This document shows, in pieces, positions 1 to 12,878 of a DNA stretch of 64,000 nt. The stretch's first letter is position 1. Each line of letters starts with the position of its first letter. A model generated the notes under the pieces. The model was not told where the DNA came from. It saw only the letters and a list, made by a program, of their open reading frames with translations, and did no database searches. The DNA is taken from NCBI GenBank assembly GCA_008973525.1, contig WACJ01000008.1, positions 1,178,001-1,242,000 on the forward strand. The letters are read 5' to 3'. A program made the position numbers and the translations under genes. The stretch comes from Stenopsyche tienmushanensis (lineage: Eukaryota; Arthropoda; Insecta; Trichoptera; Stenopsychidae).

Positions 1-2950
1 AACCGTGCAGTATAAAACCGTGTTATATGAGGGCCATGTGGATTTTAAAGACGTCGTTAAAACAATCGAGCTTTTTATGCGGTAAAGGCATAACTTATTA
101 TTATTTTTTTAAATAAAACCTTAAAAATTAATAGCTTTAGAAGCCAAAAAATATTCCAATAAAATTTTCATTCTGTGAGAATAACTTAAGCTGTGTTCTT
201 AAAATGTGATCTTGAAAGTAATAAATATTCATATATTCCGAGTATCAATTTTACTCAAAAAAAATTTTACTTCAACTGTAAAATATGTATGACCTTTCAT
301 TTCAGCGGAAAATAATTATGAAAGAAGTTACAATTTGATGTTGCTTATGAATTTTGATGTGTTAATACAAATAATATTGATAATTGCATTTTGATGAATT
401 CGATAAAACACTTAGCGAAAATTATATAAAAATGCAAAGAAGACAGATTCTATTCTTCCGACTAATATAAAATTTAATTAAAAATACGTTTATGTAATTC
501 AATATGCTTATAAATGTGAAATGATCCACATTGTATTCCATCAACTTTTTTTTATGAATCTTTATGAATTTTTGAATATAAAAACGATGTAATATTTTTT
601 ACAGAATTTAATATTAAAACCCAAAACTTTAAGCCCTGAAAGGCTATCCCTTCTAACCCCCTTGCTAAGACTTTGTGTAAATATATAGCTCACTAAATAA
701 ATATGAATTCTATAGTGGTTACTATGTTTATTAGTTTTGAAGAGCACAGATATATTTCATCCCGTCATATGAAGTATCGGAATATTTTTGCATTAACGTT
801 TTCCATTGGACTGATGAAATGTTGTATACGGAAAACGTCGGAAAATCTTAAAATTAATAGGTGATAAGCATGAATAATGGTGATTTGCATGATCGATTTT
901 TATTTTCTTTAGTCCCTTTTAACAAGATAATTTTTTTTCTGTTCACCAATTCATGTTTGTGCTCTCCAGGATTGCTTTTATTTCGAATAGATTTTAAAGA
1001 ACAGTTTAATTATTTTACATATGAACCTTTTTTTTGCACTGAAAATAAGAGACGTTGAAATATGGGTCGTTATTCTTGGCGTTTTAATGCTAATTTTGAC
1101 CTTTAATTTGAGTTATCTACTATTAAAAATCCTCCAGATTACGTTTTAATATTAAACGTATAATATAACAAATCACTTAATAAGTTTGTAGGATTTTTTT
1201 GGAAGAAATGACAAAAACGATCAAAAATAAATGGGAAAACGACGTGCATTAATAATAATTTTCGAAACATAGATAATTGTACATACCGACTTTAAATTTA
1301 AATGTACAAAGCTGCCTTTCTGTCTTCAAGTAGTTAATAATAATATACTTCAATTGAAAGATAATTAAAGAACATAATATTTGGGTCGTAATATTTGAAG
1401 AAGCATTAGTTATTTCATCTGGTTATCCCATTAGAATCTTGCCTGAAACGATTGCGTTGATATACACGTTAAAATTAAAAGGTTTTCACGATTAAAACAG
1501 TAACCGGTCCAAAGAAGCGACTGTAGCTCGGATTTGAGAAAAATAAAAAAAATTCGTCCCCAAGGGACCATTCCTACTTGTTTATATTGGGAAGATTTAC
1601 TGACTTAAGTAAAACAATGGGGAGAGGAATCTCGGATGGTTGTGTAATTCAACCTGATTGCGGAACTGCACCGACTTGCACCAGGCGACGTATTAGTTGA
1701 ATATGCTGCCTTAATCTGTAAAGTTTTACATGTCTTGGTGTGTGAGACGTAATAAAAATCGATGGACCTGGATAATGCCTTTATAATGCTGTAAAGCATG
1801 TAATTGGGGGGAGTAAAGCGTTTTTACGATTTTTTTACTGCATTATGCAGACGCGCACTCTTATTTGAACCCTTTTTACAACTTAAGGACGCTATTAAAA
1901 ATCTGTTGAGAAAATTATCCGCCGTTGAATATACAATAGCTGTTTTGCATTTATCCATCAACTTTGTATCTCATTTCCATATAAAAATATAGAACTGATG
2001 ACGGAAGATGAATTGTTTCTTAATCCATATTATTCTTATATTCGTGGGTTATGTTTGCCTTATTTTTAAAATCAATGTTTATTTCGCCGCTTCTGCACTT
2101 TTTTATGTTAAAAAAAGAAAATGGTTAAATAATAGAAAGCTCTTGAAATATGAGGAGTACTTCTGTACACCCTAGCTGACTCATTACGTAATTTAATTGC
2201 AACGTTTGTCCTGCAGTAAAACTTTGTAAAATAACGTCGCCTAATTATGACGACCAGTCTTTTCTTTTTATAATGCTCTTTTATATAAGGCTATGTTTTG
2301 AATTAATGCATTAAAAATAATTGATTCACTAAAATTTTGTGAAAAATTTATCCAAATCTACGTTTCTATACGTATGACTGTGTCTTCAATGTATTGGTCT
2401 ATTTTAATTTTATTTTAAAAGCTAATGGTTAAATAAATGCCTCTCGAATATCCACATAAATTGAGCTACTGAGAAAAATATCCCGAACGATCAATTAGTG
2501 GGAATTTAAAGTATAGGATAACTGGTATAAATTACAAATTTAGGAGCTTATTTGAACAAAAAGTACTTTGTGCATTTACTTCAGACCAGACCCCATCTCA
2601 ACCGTTGTGACTTAATTTTTCAAACAAACAAACATTTCTTGGTCAAAATAGATCTTCTTACAATGTTTTCTGTAAAGAATTCCACAAAACTTGTTCGTAT
2701 AGATAAATGTTTTCTTTATATTTTCACGGACCCCCGATAATTGTTCCGTAGACCACATCTTAGAATAACTACACAATTAATAGGATATCTTTTTTTATCG
2801 TACATAATAAGTTATCTAGGCAGAAATTTAAAATTGAATACAGTCTACGTTGATTCATTTGCTATTAATTTAACTGACAGTGAAACGAAAGGAGAGCTTA
2901 ATTCGACGGTAATTGTGGAATATGACCAAAGGAGTCCGAATCATTAATAG
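1..2950. other. Gene-free AT-rich stretch
   Basis: Only short, low-complexity frames. I see no splice-bounded coding segment or recognisable repeat before the LTR-like fragment at 2951. Confidence 0.6.
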
Positions 2951-3190
2951 TGTAGCGTGGGAGATTTACCATCTCCACGTAGTAACGCTGTTAACAGCAA
3001 CATCTTCCATCTCTTTTCAGATGCAATGTGTTATTTTTAACAGCGCCATCTCTCGTGGCCCTGCGGAGACATTGCACGTGCATCGCTGCCAGTTGGGTAG
3101 TGACGCGCAGGAGGCAGGAGACGGAGGAGTCGTTGGTTAGCCTTGGTTGCGGGAGTTTGTCCCTCCTGCAGCCAGATCTATATCTCTTTC
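2951..3190 (+). repeat. LTR-like fragment A
   Basis: It begins TGTAGCGTGG, as does copy C on the opposite strand (TGTAGCATGA), giving a TG start. It runs through CGCTGTTAACAGC, TTAACAGCGCCATCTCTCG and a CTGCAG/CCCGCA hairpin at 3147-3174. It breaks off near 3190. No internal retroelement coding is next to it, so it is a solo or broken LTR, or another non-coding repeat. Confidence 0.5.
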
Positions 3191-3197
3191 TCCTAGG

Positions 3198-3261
3198 GTA
3201 TAAGTGCGGTTGGGTAAATTGGCAAAGTAAAACTCGTATAAGTGCGGTAGGGTAAATTGGC
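3198..3261 (+). repeat. Two 26-bp direct repeats
   Basis: GTATAAGTGCGGTTGGGTAA... at 3198-3223 recurs with one change at 3236-3261, separated by 12 bases. It lies exactly between LTR-like fragment A and the dispersed repeat that follows. Confidence 0.8.
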
Positions 3262-3268
3262 TTGAATA

Positions 3269-3590
3269 TCATGAAAAATTAAACTTTAAGCAACAGTTGA
3301 TCGGAAAGAGAGGAAAAATCGTTTATAGTGTATCTATGTCCATCGCATACACTATAGACGCTACGCGCATGCGCTGCGCTGCCTATACTGTGCATGTCCA
3401 TACGCAGCATAAAGCATCCAGTGGACCAGGAGCAAGCCTATTTTATTATATATTACACAACACACAGATTCATCTTTTAGCTTACAAATTTCGCTAAAAA
3501 ATGGAAAAAAGCAATGCGTAAAATTATTTTTTCCTAAGAGCTAAGAATTTTCACTTCTACCACGCGAGTCTCACCCATTTTTTGTTTTGT
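3269..3590 (+). repeat. Dispersed non-coding repeat family, copy a
   Basis: Shared landmarks in order: ATCATGAAAA, GATCGGAAAGAGAG, GCATGCGC, GCATAAAGCA, TATTTTATTATATATTACAC, TTCATCTTTTAGCTTAC, then in the longer copies AAAACGCAATG-type and TACC(A/G)CG(C/T)GAGT. I recognise no tRNA-like promoter boxes and no terminal inverted repeats. Confidence 0.75.
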
Positions 3591-5149
3591 TTCAGTATAT
3601 TGTGCTAATTATCGACTGTATTATAAAAAATAGCAAAGAAAAGACCGCGAGAACATTACAAGCCTAATATATATCCCAATATTTGCTGGAACAGTTCTAA
3701 ATTGAATATTACAAGGGATGAATACGAAACGATCTTGTTTTATTTTAGCTTTTAAAGCGCTTACATTGATTTATTTCATACGTCAAGAATGTTTTTAAAT
3801 TATTATAATTTGATTAAATACACAATCCAAATAAGGATTTTTATTTTGAGTCTTTTTCGTTCGGGAACAATTGAAATCTGAAAACAATACACGTATGGAA
3901 TTGTATTGCAATTAGCCTTTGTCTTAAATCAAATTGAGTTTCTAGTATGGCGGTTGTTTACAAAATAAAGCACAAATAGCGACGATTGAGAAAAAACAAA
4001 TAAATGGAGTGTGTCCGAATGTCTTCAGACGGTTGGTGAAGAATTTTTAATTTCAGAAAGAGAGTCTGGAGTTTCATGAGATATAATACAAAAGGCTTCG
4101 TCTTACGTGACCTCTGCAATTTATCATTAGAGTGCTCCTTTGTTTCGCTGGATACGCACGTATGCGCAGTTTAATTCGAATATTAATCATAAAACATGAT
4201 ATTTGACCCCCCCAGGGTTACGGTATATTCATCAAGTTTGTGGTAGTCTTCGACGTGTCTCGTCAAACATTAAAATTCATCAGCATTCGCAGAAGTTTAA
4301 CAGTGTCAAATTGCTTGGATAATTTTGCTCATTTGACAGACGAATAAAGTGCTATTGCTTTGATTTGAAATGCAAGCAAATTTGCATGTTGTTTGTAAGA
4401 AAGTTGCCAAAATTTAAAGAATAATTAGTTCGTATATGAGACATTTGTTGCGATGAAGGCTCTGTCTACGTCCGGTGCAAGAATTATAGTCCTCGTCGAG
4501 CCGACGTGCTCTGCCCCTTTTATGTCTGAATTGTTTATGCCTGTGTAAGAAACCCTAAGGATAATGTGGATACAACGAGGATTTGCTGCGTTCAATAATA
4601 AATCATCGCATTCCCGTCTCTCAGGATCTGCCTGCGCTCGACCTCATGCCTTATTCAGCGAGGAGGTGAAGGGTTAATAGACTTGATTTATTCGAGGGTT
4701 GCACATTTTCTTCTCAAAACGACTATAAGAAAAAAAGGAGAAAAATTCGATAATAATCGCACCACGAAAAATAAGATACCATAGGGTGGTATTCGAAAAA
4801 AAAAAATGCTAAAAGACACGCGTTACATATGTTATGTATATAATCGCCTATTGCTTAATTTAACGAAACACCAACATTTTAGGGAATAAAAATAGCACTT
4901 AAATCTTCTTCTTTATAAAAACATACATGTTTTATGTGACTTATTAGGAAAAAAATCTTCATTTGGGATTGTTTAATCGCAATTGCTTAAAAATATCCTA
5001 CCAACTTTTTGAGTTATGTGTTACAACAATGTTGTTATACATAAATACTAGACCTCGTAAAACACGATCATATAGTTTTATAAAAACGTCATGACATGAA
5101 AAATGTAAAGATTTTGTAATTTGAGAAACAAAGTTTTTTTGCCATTGTA
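3591..5149. other. Gene-free stretch
   Basis: AT-rich with a somewhat more balanced patch at 4440-4680. No coding segment recognised. Confidence 0.55.
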
Positions 5150-5315
5150 CGAGGAATATCCAGAAAGTAAGTGTACTAACCTGCACCTGGTCGTCGATTG
5201 AAAATTTAATTCCATTTATAAGTTCTTTCAGGGAGGGAAAAATATGATAATCTGAAGGCGCTATCAGGAAAATACGGAGTGGGGGGGAAGATTCCCAGTT
5301 ATTTTTTTTTATCAT
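5150..5315 (-). mobile_element. Mariner 3' end fragment, same family as 10996-11565
   Basis: Starting after TA (5148-5149), CGAGGAATATCCAGAAAGTA... is the same terminal repeat as in the 11-kb element. The - strand encodes APSDYHIFPSLKELINGIKF and SIDDQVQ. The element breaks off near 5300 at a G-homopolymer. Confidence 0.75.
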
Positions 5316-5338
5316 TTTGCATACTCATATCTTTTCTA

Positions 5339-5640
5339 ATATATAAAAATTAGTCTCTGTTTGTTCGTATGTAATGCGCTGCCATACTGCTCATCAAATT
5401 GCGATATAACTTCGTCCACTTATTACTAAGGATTGCGCGAGTAACATAGGCATAGTCTAATATATAAAAATAAAAATTTGTTTGTTCGTATTTTATGCGC
5501 TGTCATACCGTTTATTCGATTGCGATAAAACTTTGCCAACTTATTGTTTGCACTTTCTTAAATAATATAAGTATAGTACAATTAACTTATAGTAGATATT
5601 ATATATAAAAATTAATGTTTGTATATTTGTTGTGATTTAA
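5339..5640 (+). repeat. Tandem AT-rich monomers, possibly Helitron-associated
   Basis: Two monomers, starting at 5339 and 5460, and a partial one at about 5600. Each begins TATATAAAAAT and runs through TTTGTTCGTAT, ATGCGCTG(C/T)CATAC(C/T)G, and ATTGCGATA(A/T)AACTT. This motif order resembles repeats often found at the ends of Helitrons in insects. The link to Helitrons is from general knowledge and not proven here. Confidence 0.6.
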
Positions 5641-8284
5641 ACGAATTTTCGTCCTTTTTATAATGCATCATTAGTTGATCAATGAATTTTTCAGTTATTT
5701 TCAGAACCAATAGCTCGCTTAAGATAAATCTGGTACAAAATTATCGTTCCAATAGAAATAAAATAGGAATCTGATCTCTTAAATATTTATTATTTTTATA
5801 ATACATCCTGTATTTGAAATGGATCTTTTATGACGAGGGTCCAAGAACTAGTTCACTATGCCAACACTTGCTCATGATATGATATAGGAATAGCACTCTT
5901 GGTCGAATATTGTTTTTATTATAATGTGTCAAAAAATTTGATGGAAATTCTTTAAATCCATTTTCGTATTTATATTCTAAAGAAATTACATAGCCTTTAT
6001 GATATCATTGTTAATCACTTTGACATGGTCTTTCATAGAACCCTATTACTTAATAGTAGGAGTATCTATAGGTCTTATTGCCTTATTATCTTAATTTTAA
6101 ATAGATTTTCGAATTTGAATGGAGAGCGTTACTCAATTGGTCAATCAAATCCAGTAATGGTTCAAATACATTGTACAAAATATATTTATGTACATTTTTT
6201 TAAAATACGTTTATATAAATTGATTCCGATAATCAAATTATAGAACGTCACAGAAGCAGTTCGGTCATATAATATTTATTTATGGTTTTTGTAATAGAAT
6301 TGTTCTTAGCTTCTTTAGACTCGGGACCGTCGCCGAAATGTAAACCTCTCCGAAACCGGATGCTCCTACCGGATGCGACAGCCGGATACGACATCTCGTG
6401 GATTTTCATCTTGTCGTCTTGCGAAGGGATCAGTCGCTGTTTTCATAAAAAATGCGGTTATTCCACGGTTGTTTTTCTTTCTGGACCTTGATTAAATTTT
6501 AATAAATCTCGTCTTTGTTCGTTGGGAGTTTTCCGGTTGCTGTAATCGTGTGTCTAGCTCGATTTTCTTGATCTACGGCATCTAGGCTTACCTTTTGTGA
6601 AGAAACTTGAATATTACATGTATTTACGTTTTAAAGACCTCCATCCTCGCAACTCATTACATACACCTTATCTCTTAACACGCTCATTTATTCCCTGAGA
6701 CTCGACGTTGCATTGTCTGGAGTTTTATGAGCATTTAAGATTTAGTATCCAAGTTTTATCCTTGTTGGGAAATATATCCCACCTCCCACCCAAATGCGTT
6801 TGCGTAACAACCCAGATTATTGTGAATTGAAAATAATTAAATGTTAAGCACGAAATGTAAGCAATTTTTTGATAATATTGTATGTCTTCATTGTCTCTTC
6901 ATATGAATATTTGATAGAGTAACGAGACATCTTATTAATAATTCAAAAGTAATTTTCTGTAGTATTTCAGCGAATTTCTATAAAGGGACATAAAATGTAC
7001 AAATACGAATCGAATTGTAGTGATTTTCTTATACAATTTTAATGGCCTCTCAATGCCAATATTTTTTTGACATAGAAATAATATTACTTAATTTGCTATA
7101 TTATATTAATATGTTGATTTTTTATATTCTATTTATAAAGTGTAACATTTTTTCTTAAAAAAAAAACAGCATTTTTAATGATAAAACACAATATTCACAA
7201 CAAAAAGAGATGATGTGGTTATTAAGGTATAGTGCATATGCATGCTTTTCATAAGTTGGATAGTTTAAAAGCACATTGTGACCTTAGTTTATTGTGCTTA
7301 TATTGACGTTGAAGTTGCAAATTAGGCCTTTAGTTATATATTTGATATTGTACAATGTTTATAAACGAAATAGTTATTAAGTAGTACAGTGGGAAATATT
7401 ATGTACTTGTTTTTATATCTTTAAAACAATGATTCAAATTGTTCCAAAGAAATTTTCAATGTTAATCGAAATTATCCTGTATCACAAAGTACGTTAGTTG
7501 ACAAGCGTCCGTGGCATTATGTGTGTCATAATCATATAGTTACCATATGGTTACGCTGGCTTCTACAGAGTTATTGGTCAATTGAAAATACCAGAGCGAT
7601 GAGTAGGGTAACCACGCGTGCTGCATCAACTGACACACGACTATACCAAAACTAACTAAACACCTTCATTTAAATTTAATTTGAGCAATGTGATTGATTT
7701 GTAGGTAGCCCCGCTATTAACGGATTAGTAACTTAATCGTCATGGATTCAAACTTGTTGTGAAATATGGTTTTTAACAAATGTGTTCATTCTCCAATAAA
7801 ATTCTATCTCCAAATGTTTTAAAACTGTTGACACATTTAATTCATTTGCAGAAGAATAATTAAACAACGATGGAAATATTTCTGATCTATGGAATGCCAG
7901 TATTCTATTTTATAAAGACAGATATATGCGTGAATTATTTATTTGAAAACACACTCCTTTAAAATAGCTTTCCTGTCCTCATCTTTTTTGAAATTAGAAT
8001 GTACTTTAGTTTAAAATTAAAATTATTTTTGCATAATGAAGCTGAATTCACTTTTATGCGATGCGTAAAATATAGAAGCATTAGTTACCCTTAATATCTC
8101 TGAATAATCGGGACGACAAATTTGGTAGCCCTAGAATCATCATTGGATAAAAATAGTGCCGAAATAACGCGTGGTCACTGCAGTAATCAGCATGCTAGCA
8201 ACCATGCACAAGAAACCACGCTCGTGTAAATCCGGCATTTAGGACAATGAATATGCGCGGGAGTGCTCGTTTGTAATTGTTTAA
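5641..8284. other. Gene-free stretch
   Basis: AT-rich. A CpG-richer patch at 6310-6440 carries a 69-codon frame (6282-6491) of no recognised family. Confidence 0.55.
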
Positions 8285-8880
8285 TAGTTTTAGGTGCTCA
8301 TGAATCCCGGGATTAGTAAACGTAATCCCGAAAAATTCTGGATTGATTTTTTTATCTAACAGAAATCTTACACCTCACCAGCACGATGAAGGCTACTAAA
8401 TTGAGATATTCCCGCCGAAATCTGGACGCTTGAAAACATTGGCGTAACTACTAATTAGCGAGCTTAGGCAACACCTAGGGGCAGTAACTGTCTAATCTAT
8501 GTATAAATATATACAGTACATATATGTTTTTCAAATTGGTAAATTAATCTTTCCCTACCGGTGATGTATTTACTACACCTCGACTCTAATAATGGGAATA
8601 TCGATATGAAATATAATAGATACGGGGTTCAGAATTTTTATATTCCTCCGTAATATAATTACGAATCACATCAAAGCATTATAGTATATAAGTATTCATT
8701 TGCAGCGACGCAAATAAATAATTTGTCGGGAAATCGGGAATTTCGCGAGTTTCAGTCCGTGTCTCAGCAGAAAGGAATTTTATCAGTCACATTGATGGTA
8801 TTATACGAAAATGGGGGCTCACGCGGTCATCAAATCGAACTAGCATTAAACAATAAATAGAAAAATTAATAATTACGTGC
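8285..8880 (+). mobile_element. hAT element relic with transposase C-terminal segment
   Basis: The first part (8285-8660) matches the hAT MITE interior. It continues into a coding remnant, about 8735-8855, reading GNREFREFQSVSQQKGILS then LMVLYENGGSRGHQIE. That is the region just before the hAT dimerisation domain. It breaks down in A/T-rich sequence after about 8860. The left end is truncated relative to the full MITE. Confidence 0.7.
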
Positions 8881-10995
8881 AAAATATTTATAATTTAATA
8901 AAACTTTCAATAAAATGTCGTACTTATTTAGTGAGAAAAGTCTTTTTCGATAGACGCAGGATTAATTTTCTGTTAGACGGTCACGATTCGTTCCCCTAAG
9001 ACTGAAATTGGTGTTTGGTTGGTTTCAGCAAGGAGTCAATTGCTGTATTCCCTTCTTAAATTGTTTTTCACTTCTTGCTTTTCATTAGAGTTCGAGTATT
9101 ACGATCTATAAGTATTTTTTTTAATAGAAATTTTAGGTATAAATTCGTGTTATGATCTAGTTATTACGTTATTCAAATGCAGTTAAATTTTAATATGTTA
9201 AAATAGTGTTTATCATTCATAACGACAAGCTCAACCCTTATTAAAAAATATAATTTTGTGACCACCATATGATGAAAGTTAATCACTTAATTTTTGGCAC
9301 GCTATTTAAGCACATAAGCATGTAAGCATGAAAGCTTTAAAATTTCCTATAGACGTCGTTATTGTTCATGCTTCCCAGCATCCTAATATCGGTTGATGTC
9401 GCCGATGTCCGCATTTATCAACCTATTTAATATTATCGGATTTTCGTGTCACGTCTTCGCGTGGCCGACTCCAACCCCCGTGCCGACTGTGACCGAATCT
9501 TCTCTTATTCCGAGGATTTTTACGAAGGATATAGTCATCAATTCCTGCATTGACCCGGTGCTTTTCGGTTATAAAAACATCACGTCTCCCCATCTTGAGC
9601 CGAAAATCGGCTCATCTTAACGGTTTTCCGATGCCGTTATTGTAGTCCCGAGGACGGTTCTCCGTTCTCGACGAGTTTTGAACCGTGATTTTCCGGTATA
9701 ATTGGAAAATCTTACGATTGTGGACACTTGGTATCGCGATCGAAGCCTCTGATAATAGACGTGCCGTATTTTTAACGCAGCTTCCGGGATCCTATAAAAC
9801 GATTTTATTTAAGCCGCAGCTCTTAAATAAATCCTCGCTGAGCTTGTGCATATAAACCCGAATCGAATGTCATTCAAATAAGTACATAGTGTTAAATGAT
9901 CGAACTCGAGTAAAAAATAGATCAATAGAAATGGGTCCAATATTTGTGATGGGCGTTGAAAGTTTATTAAAACGAAGGGTTTTAGTATTAAAAAAATATT
10001 TTTGGTAAATATTAGATTGTCCAGTTAGAAATGCTGTTTTTTGTAGAATTGTCTTATTAATTTTTAAATAGGGAAACAGATTACTCTAAATAAATTAAAA
10101 CAATTCACAAGTGTATCAAAAGTGCTTGAACACACAGTAATAGTTAGTGTATGATCTCGGGTTCGGCTTCTCTTTCCATTACCTCGGTAAAGTTCTCAAA
10201 GTCTTAGAGAGTTTAGGGACGCACGTGTGATCATTTCGCGAACATAGAGAGAAGCCTTAAGGCATTTAGGCGAAACGCAGCTCGATGGATAGTGCTTTAG
10301 AGGAACTTTTTAAAAGAACATACACTCTTTTCGGCGAACCTTTTAGTAGGGAAATTCAAAAGGAAGCGTACGCCCTATCACACACGATCCGCATATGTTC
10401 GATTTCAATGAAGCATTCGAAAATGATTATGTACAAATATTCGCTTTGCATATTTTATGCGTGGAAAAATTATTCCAAAGTTTAGGGCCATCCGGTTAAA
10501 TCGTGCCCTACGGTCCAATAAATATATTTTTTATTCGTCATTGGACCCCGGAATATATTATCGGACAACGTGGCTTCCTTGTAAATGCCCTAATGTCCCG
10601 AGACCTTGGCCAACGACAGAGGATGGGATTTGAATATTACGCTTCCCATGAAATTTTTTTAACCATCCATCATCAAACCCACATGCCATTTGCTCCCCCA
10701 ATTTTCTAAAGCGCTAATCATTCATCTTTATTCCATATCATGATTTTATCGCAAACTATCCTTTATTGATAAAAGGCATAAAAGTGTGCATTTTTTGTGC
10801 TTAATAATCTAATCGAAGAGTATAGTTTTGAATATGTATAAAAATTCAATATAAAAAAAAACATTTTAATAAAAACTCGCTTATGAGTGAATTAAATTTT
10901 TGTGGAAGTGTTAAGATAGTTGTCAATATAAATGCTTTAAAAATATTACTTATAGAGATTATGAAAAAAAATTAAAAAGTCAAACATGATTTATA
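8881..10995. other. Stretch between hAT relic and mariner
   Basis: Contains the CpG-richer block at 9370-9860 and two short unrecognised frames, 10285-10485 and 10503-10709, both with mixed composition. Neither has supporting signals. Confidence 0.5.
9370..9860 (+). other. CpG-richer block with a short possible secreted ORF
   Basis: ATG at 9396 opens 74 codons to 9620. The first about 21 residues (MSPMSAFINLFNIIGFSCHV...) could be a signal peptide, followed by a Pro/Thr/Val segment. A match to a known peptide was not recognised, and a conserved non-coding element is equally likely given the CpG content. Confidence 0.2.
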
Positions 10996-11565
10996 CAAGG
11001 TATATCCGGAAAGTAAGTGTACTAAATTTTAATATTTTTTTTAGAAAAAGTGTATTTGAATAAAACCAGGATACTGTTGATACACTTTTTTAAAACTATT
11101 TTTCAACATAATCGCAACCCCATTCAATGCACCTATCTGGGGAGCCGTGGCATAAGCTTCTTTATGCCCTCCTCGAAGAACTCCTTCGCCAGCTCCTTCC
11201 GCACTTCAGAATCTCTTTCTGCACCTGCTTGTCGGTTGAAGATTATATTCCATCCATGTGTTCTTTTAAAGAAGGAAAAAGACGATAATCTGAAGGCGCC
11301 AAGTCAGAGGAATACAGGAGGTGATTCAAAACAACCCAACCAAATAGGTCCAAGGGCGTCTTGGTGGCTATGACTGTGTGAGGACGGGCATTGTGCAATA
11401 AACACACTCCTCTCGTCAGCATACCCCTATTTTGGGTTTATTTTGGGTTTTTTTAGGATCTCACAATATCCCCTTCCACCATTTAGTATGACCAACCCTT
11501 AAAAAAATAAAAAAAAAATATTGCCTTTTATTGTCACAGTACACTTACTTTCGGGATATGCCTCA
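10996..11565 (-). mobile_element. Truncated mariner with both ends (570 bp)
   Basis: TA dinucleotides at 10994-10995 and 11566-11567 flank inverted repeats CAAGGTATATCCGGAAAGTA... and TGAGGCATATCCCGAAAGTA..., which match at about 25 of 28 bases. On the - strand the interior encodes LHNARPHTVIATKTPLDLFG, then LYSSDLAPSDYRLFPSLKEH, a mariner catalytic segment. The usual HDNARPH reads LHNARPH, so the second catalytic aspartate is gone. The N-terminal half is deleted. Confidence 0.85.
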
Positions 11566-12878
11566 TATTGTATAACATTGAAAAATAAATTGCATTAAAT
11601 ATATTTTATTGAATAATAAATCGATTAGTAATGTGCAATTGTATGCTTATATTATAAATCCATCCCTCGCTTAATACGGAAATGTGTTTTGCTAGATCAT
11701 CGTGTTGAACGAAACCGCGTAAAGCGAGACTAACAAATGTATGGAAAATAGATTGTTTTTAGAAATATCAATGAACTAAGTGTATATTTAATACAGCTTT
11801 GTTTTAGCACGATTTTTCAATTTGTCGATGTTTTAAAAGCATCAACCTCTTATTGTCCCTCTTCAAATATAAATGTTGTAAGAAACTTTATAAGTTGTTG
11901 CTTATATATCATAAGGCATTCTCGTTTAATGTCTGTCTTATCATATTTAGAATGTATTACAATCGTATTTCGCTATTTAAGTGTGTGTTTTTTATCTGAA
12001 AAGTATCATTTTGGATTAAATTACATCGCCTTTCAATAATTCCGTTGTGTATCTGTTTGAAATAATCTCGGGATCCTGCCTCCCTCATTATTATTTCTGG
12101 ACCTTTTTAAAGGCTGAAAGAGATTTTGGATACATTTACCGTTTTCTATTTCACAGACCTTCATCACTGTACTACCCCAATTAAAGTCAACTTTTTTCTC
12201 CTTCAGAAAAGGGTTGACTTATAGGCTTCCCGTAATTCATATGCCCTTCGGTTAAAAAGTCAAAAGCTTTTAGACGGACTGGGGGCAAGTTTGCGAAAAA
12301 CACGTGTTTTTTCCGGGAAAAATTCGACGAAAGATTTTCACCTCAGGCCTTTCATGCCATCGGGACTTTGTCTGCGACCTGTGCCGCTACTTACTTATAA
12401 AAAGGAAAACGTACTACAACTTGAGGCCTGTAACGGGTTTCCGGAGTAGATAACATTTAAGATTATTTTTGGCTGCGATTCTACGCAATTCTAAAAACGG
12501 CTTATTTATGAAACAATACAAATATTCGAGCATTTTGAGCTGAAATTGCGTGCCGAAATTAATTTGAATAGCGCAGTGCCCACTTCATGTCTTTTGGGTA
12601 AAAATCCTCGAATAAATACAATGTACATTGTAATAGCTTTGCTTTATCATACAGCATGCTTTTATCGCTTTTAGTCATTTAATGCTTTTTTGCTTTATGA
12701 TACTCGTAAAATGTCGACAATAGTAGAGTGTAATGAAAAGTTCGGATTTACATGTGTAGATATGGCGTCCCTTATAAAACACTTTTGAACAATTTTAATA
12801 TAAAAGATAAAAAAGAGTTTTTATGCATTATTTTCTATGGAATCGTTGTCGATTACTTTGACATGGTTATCATTGTTT

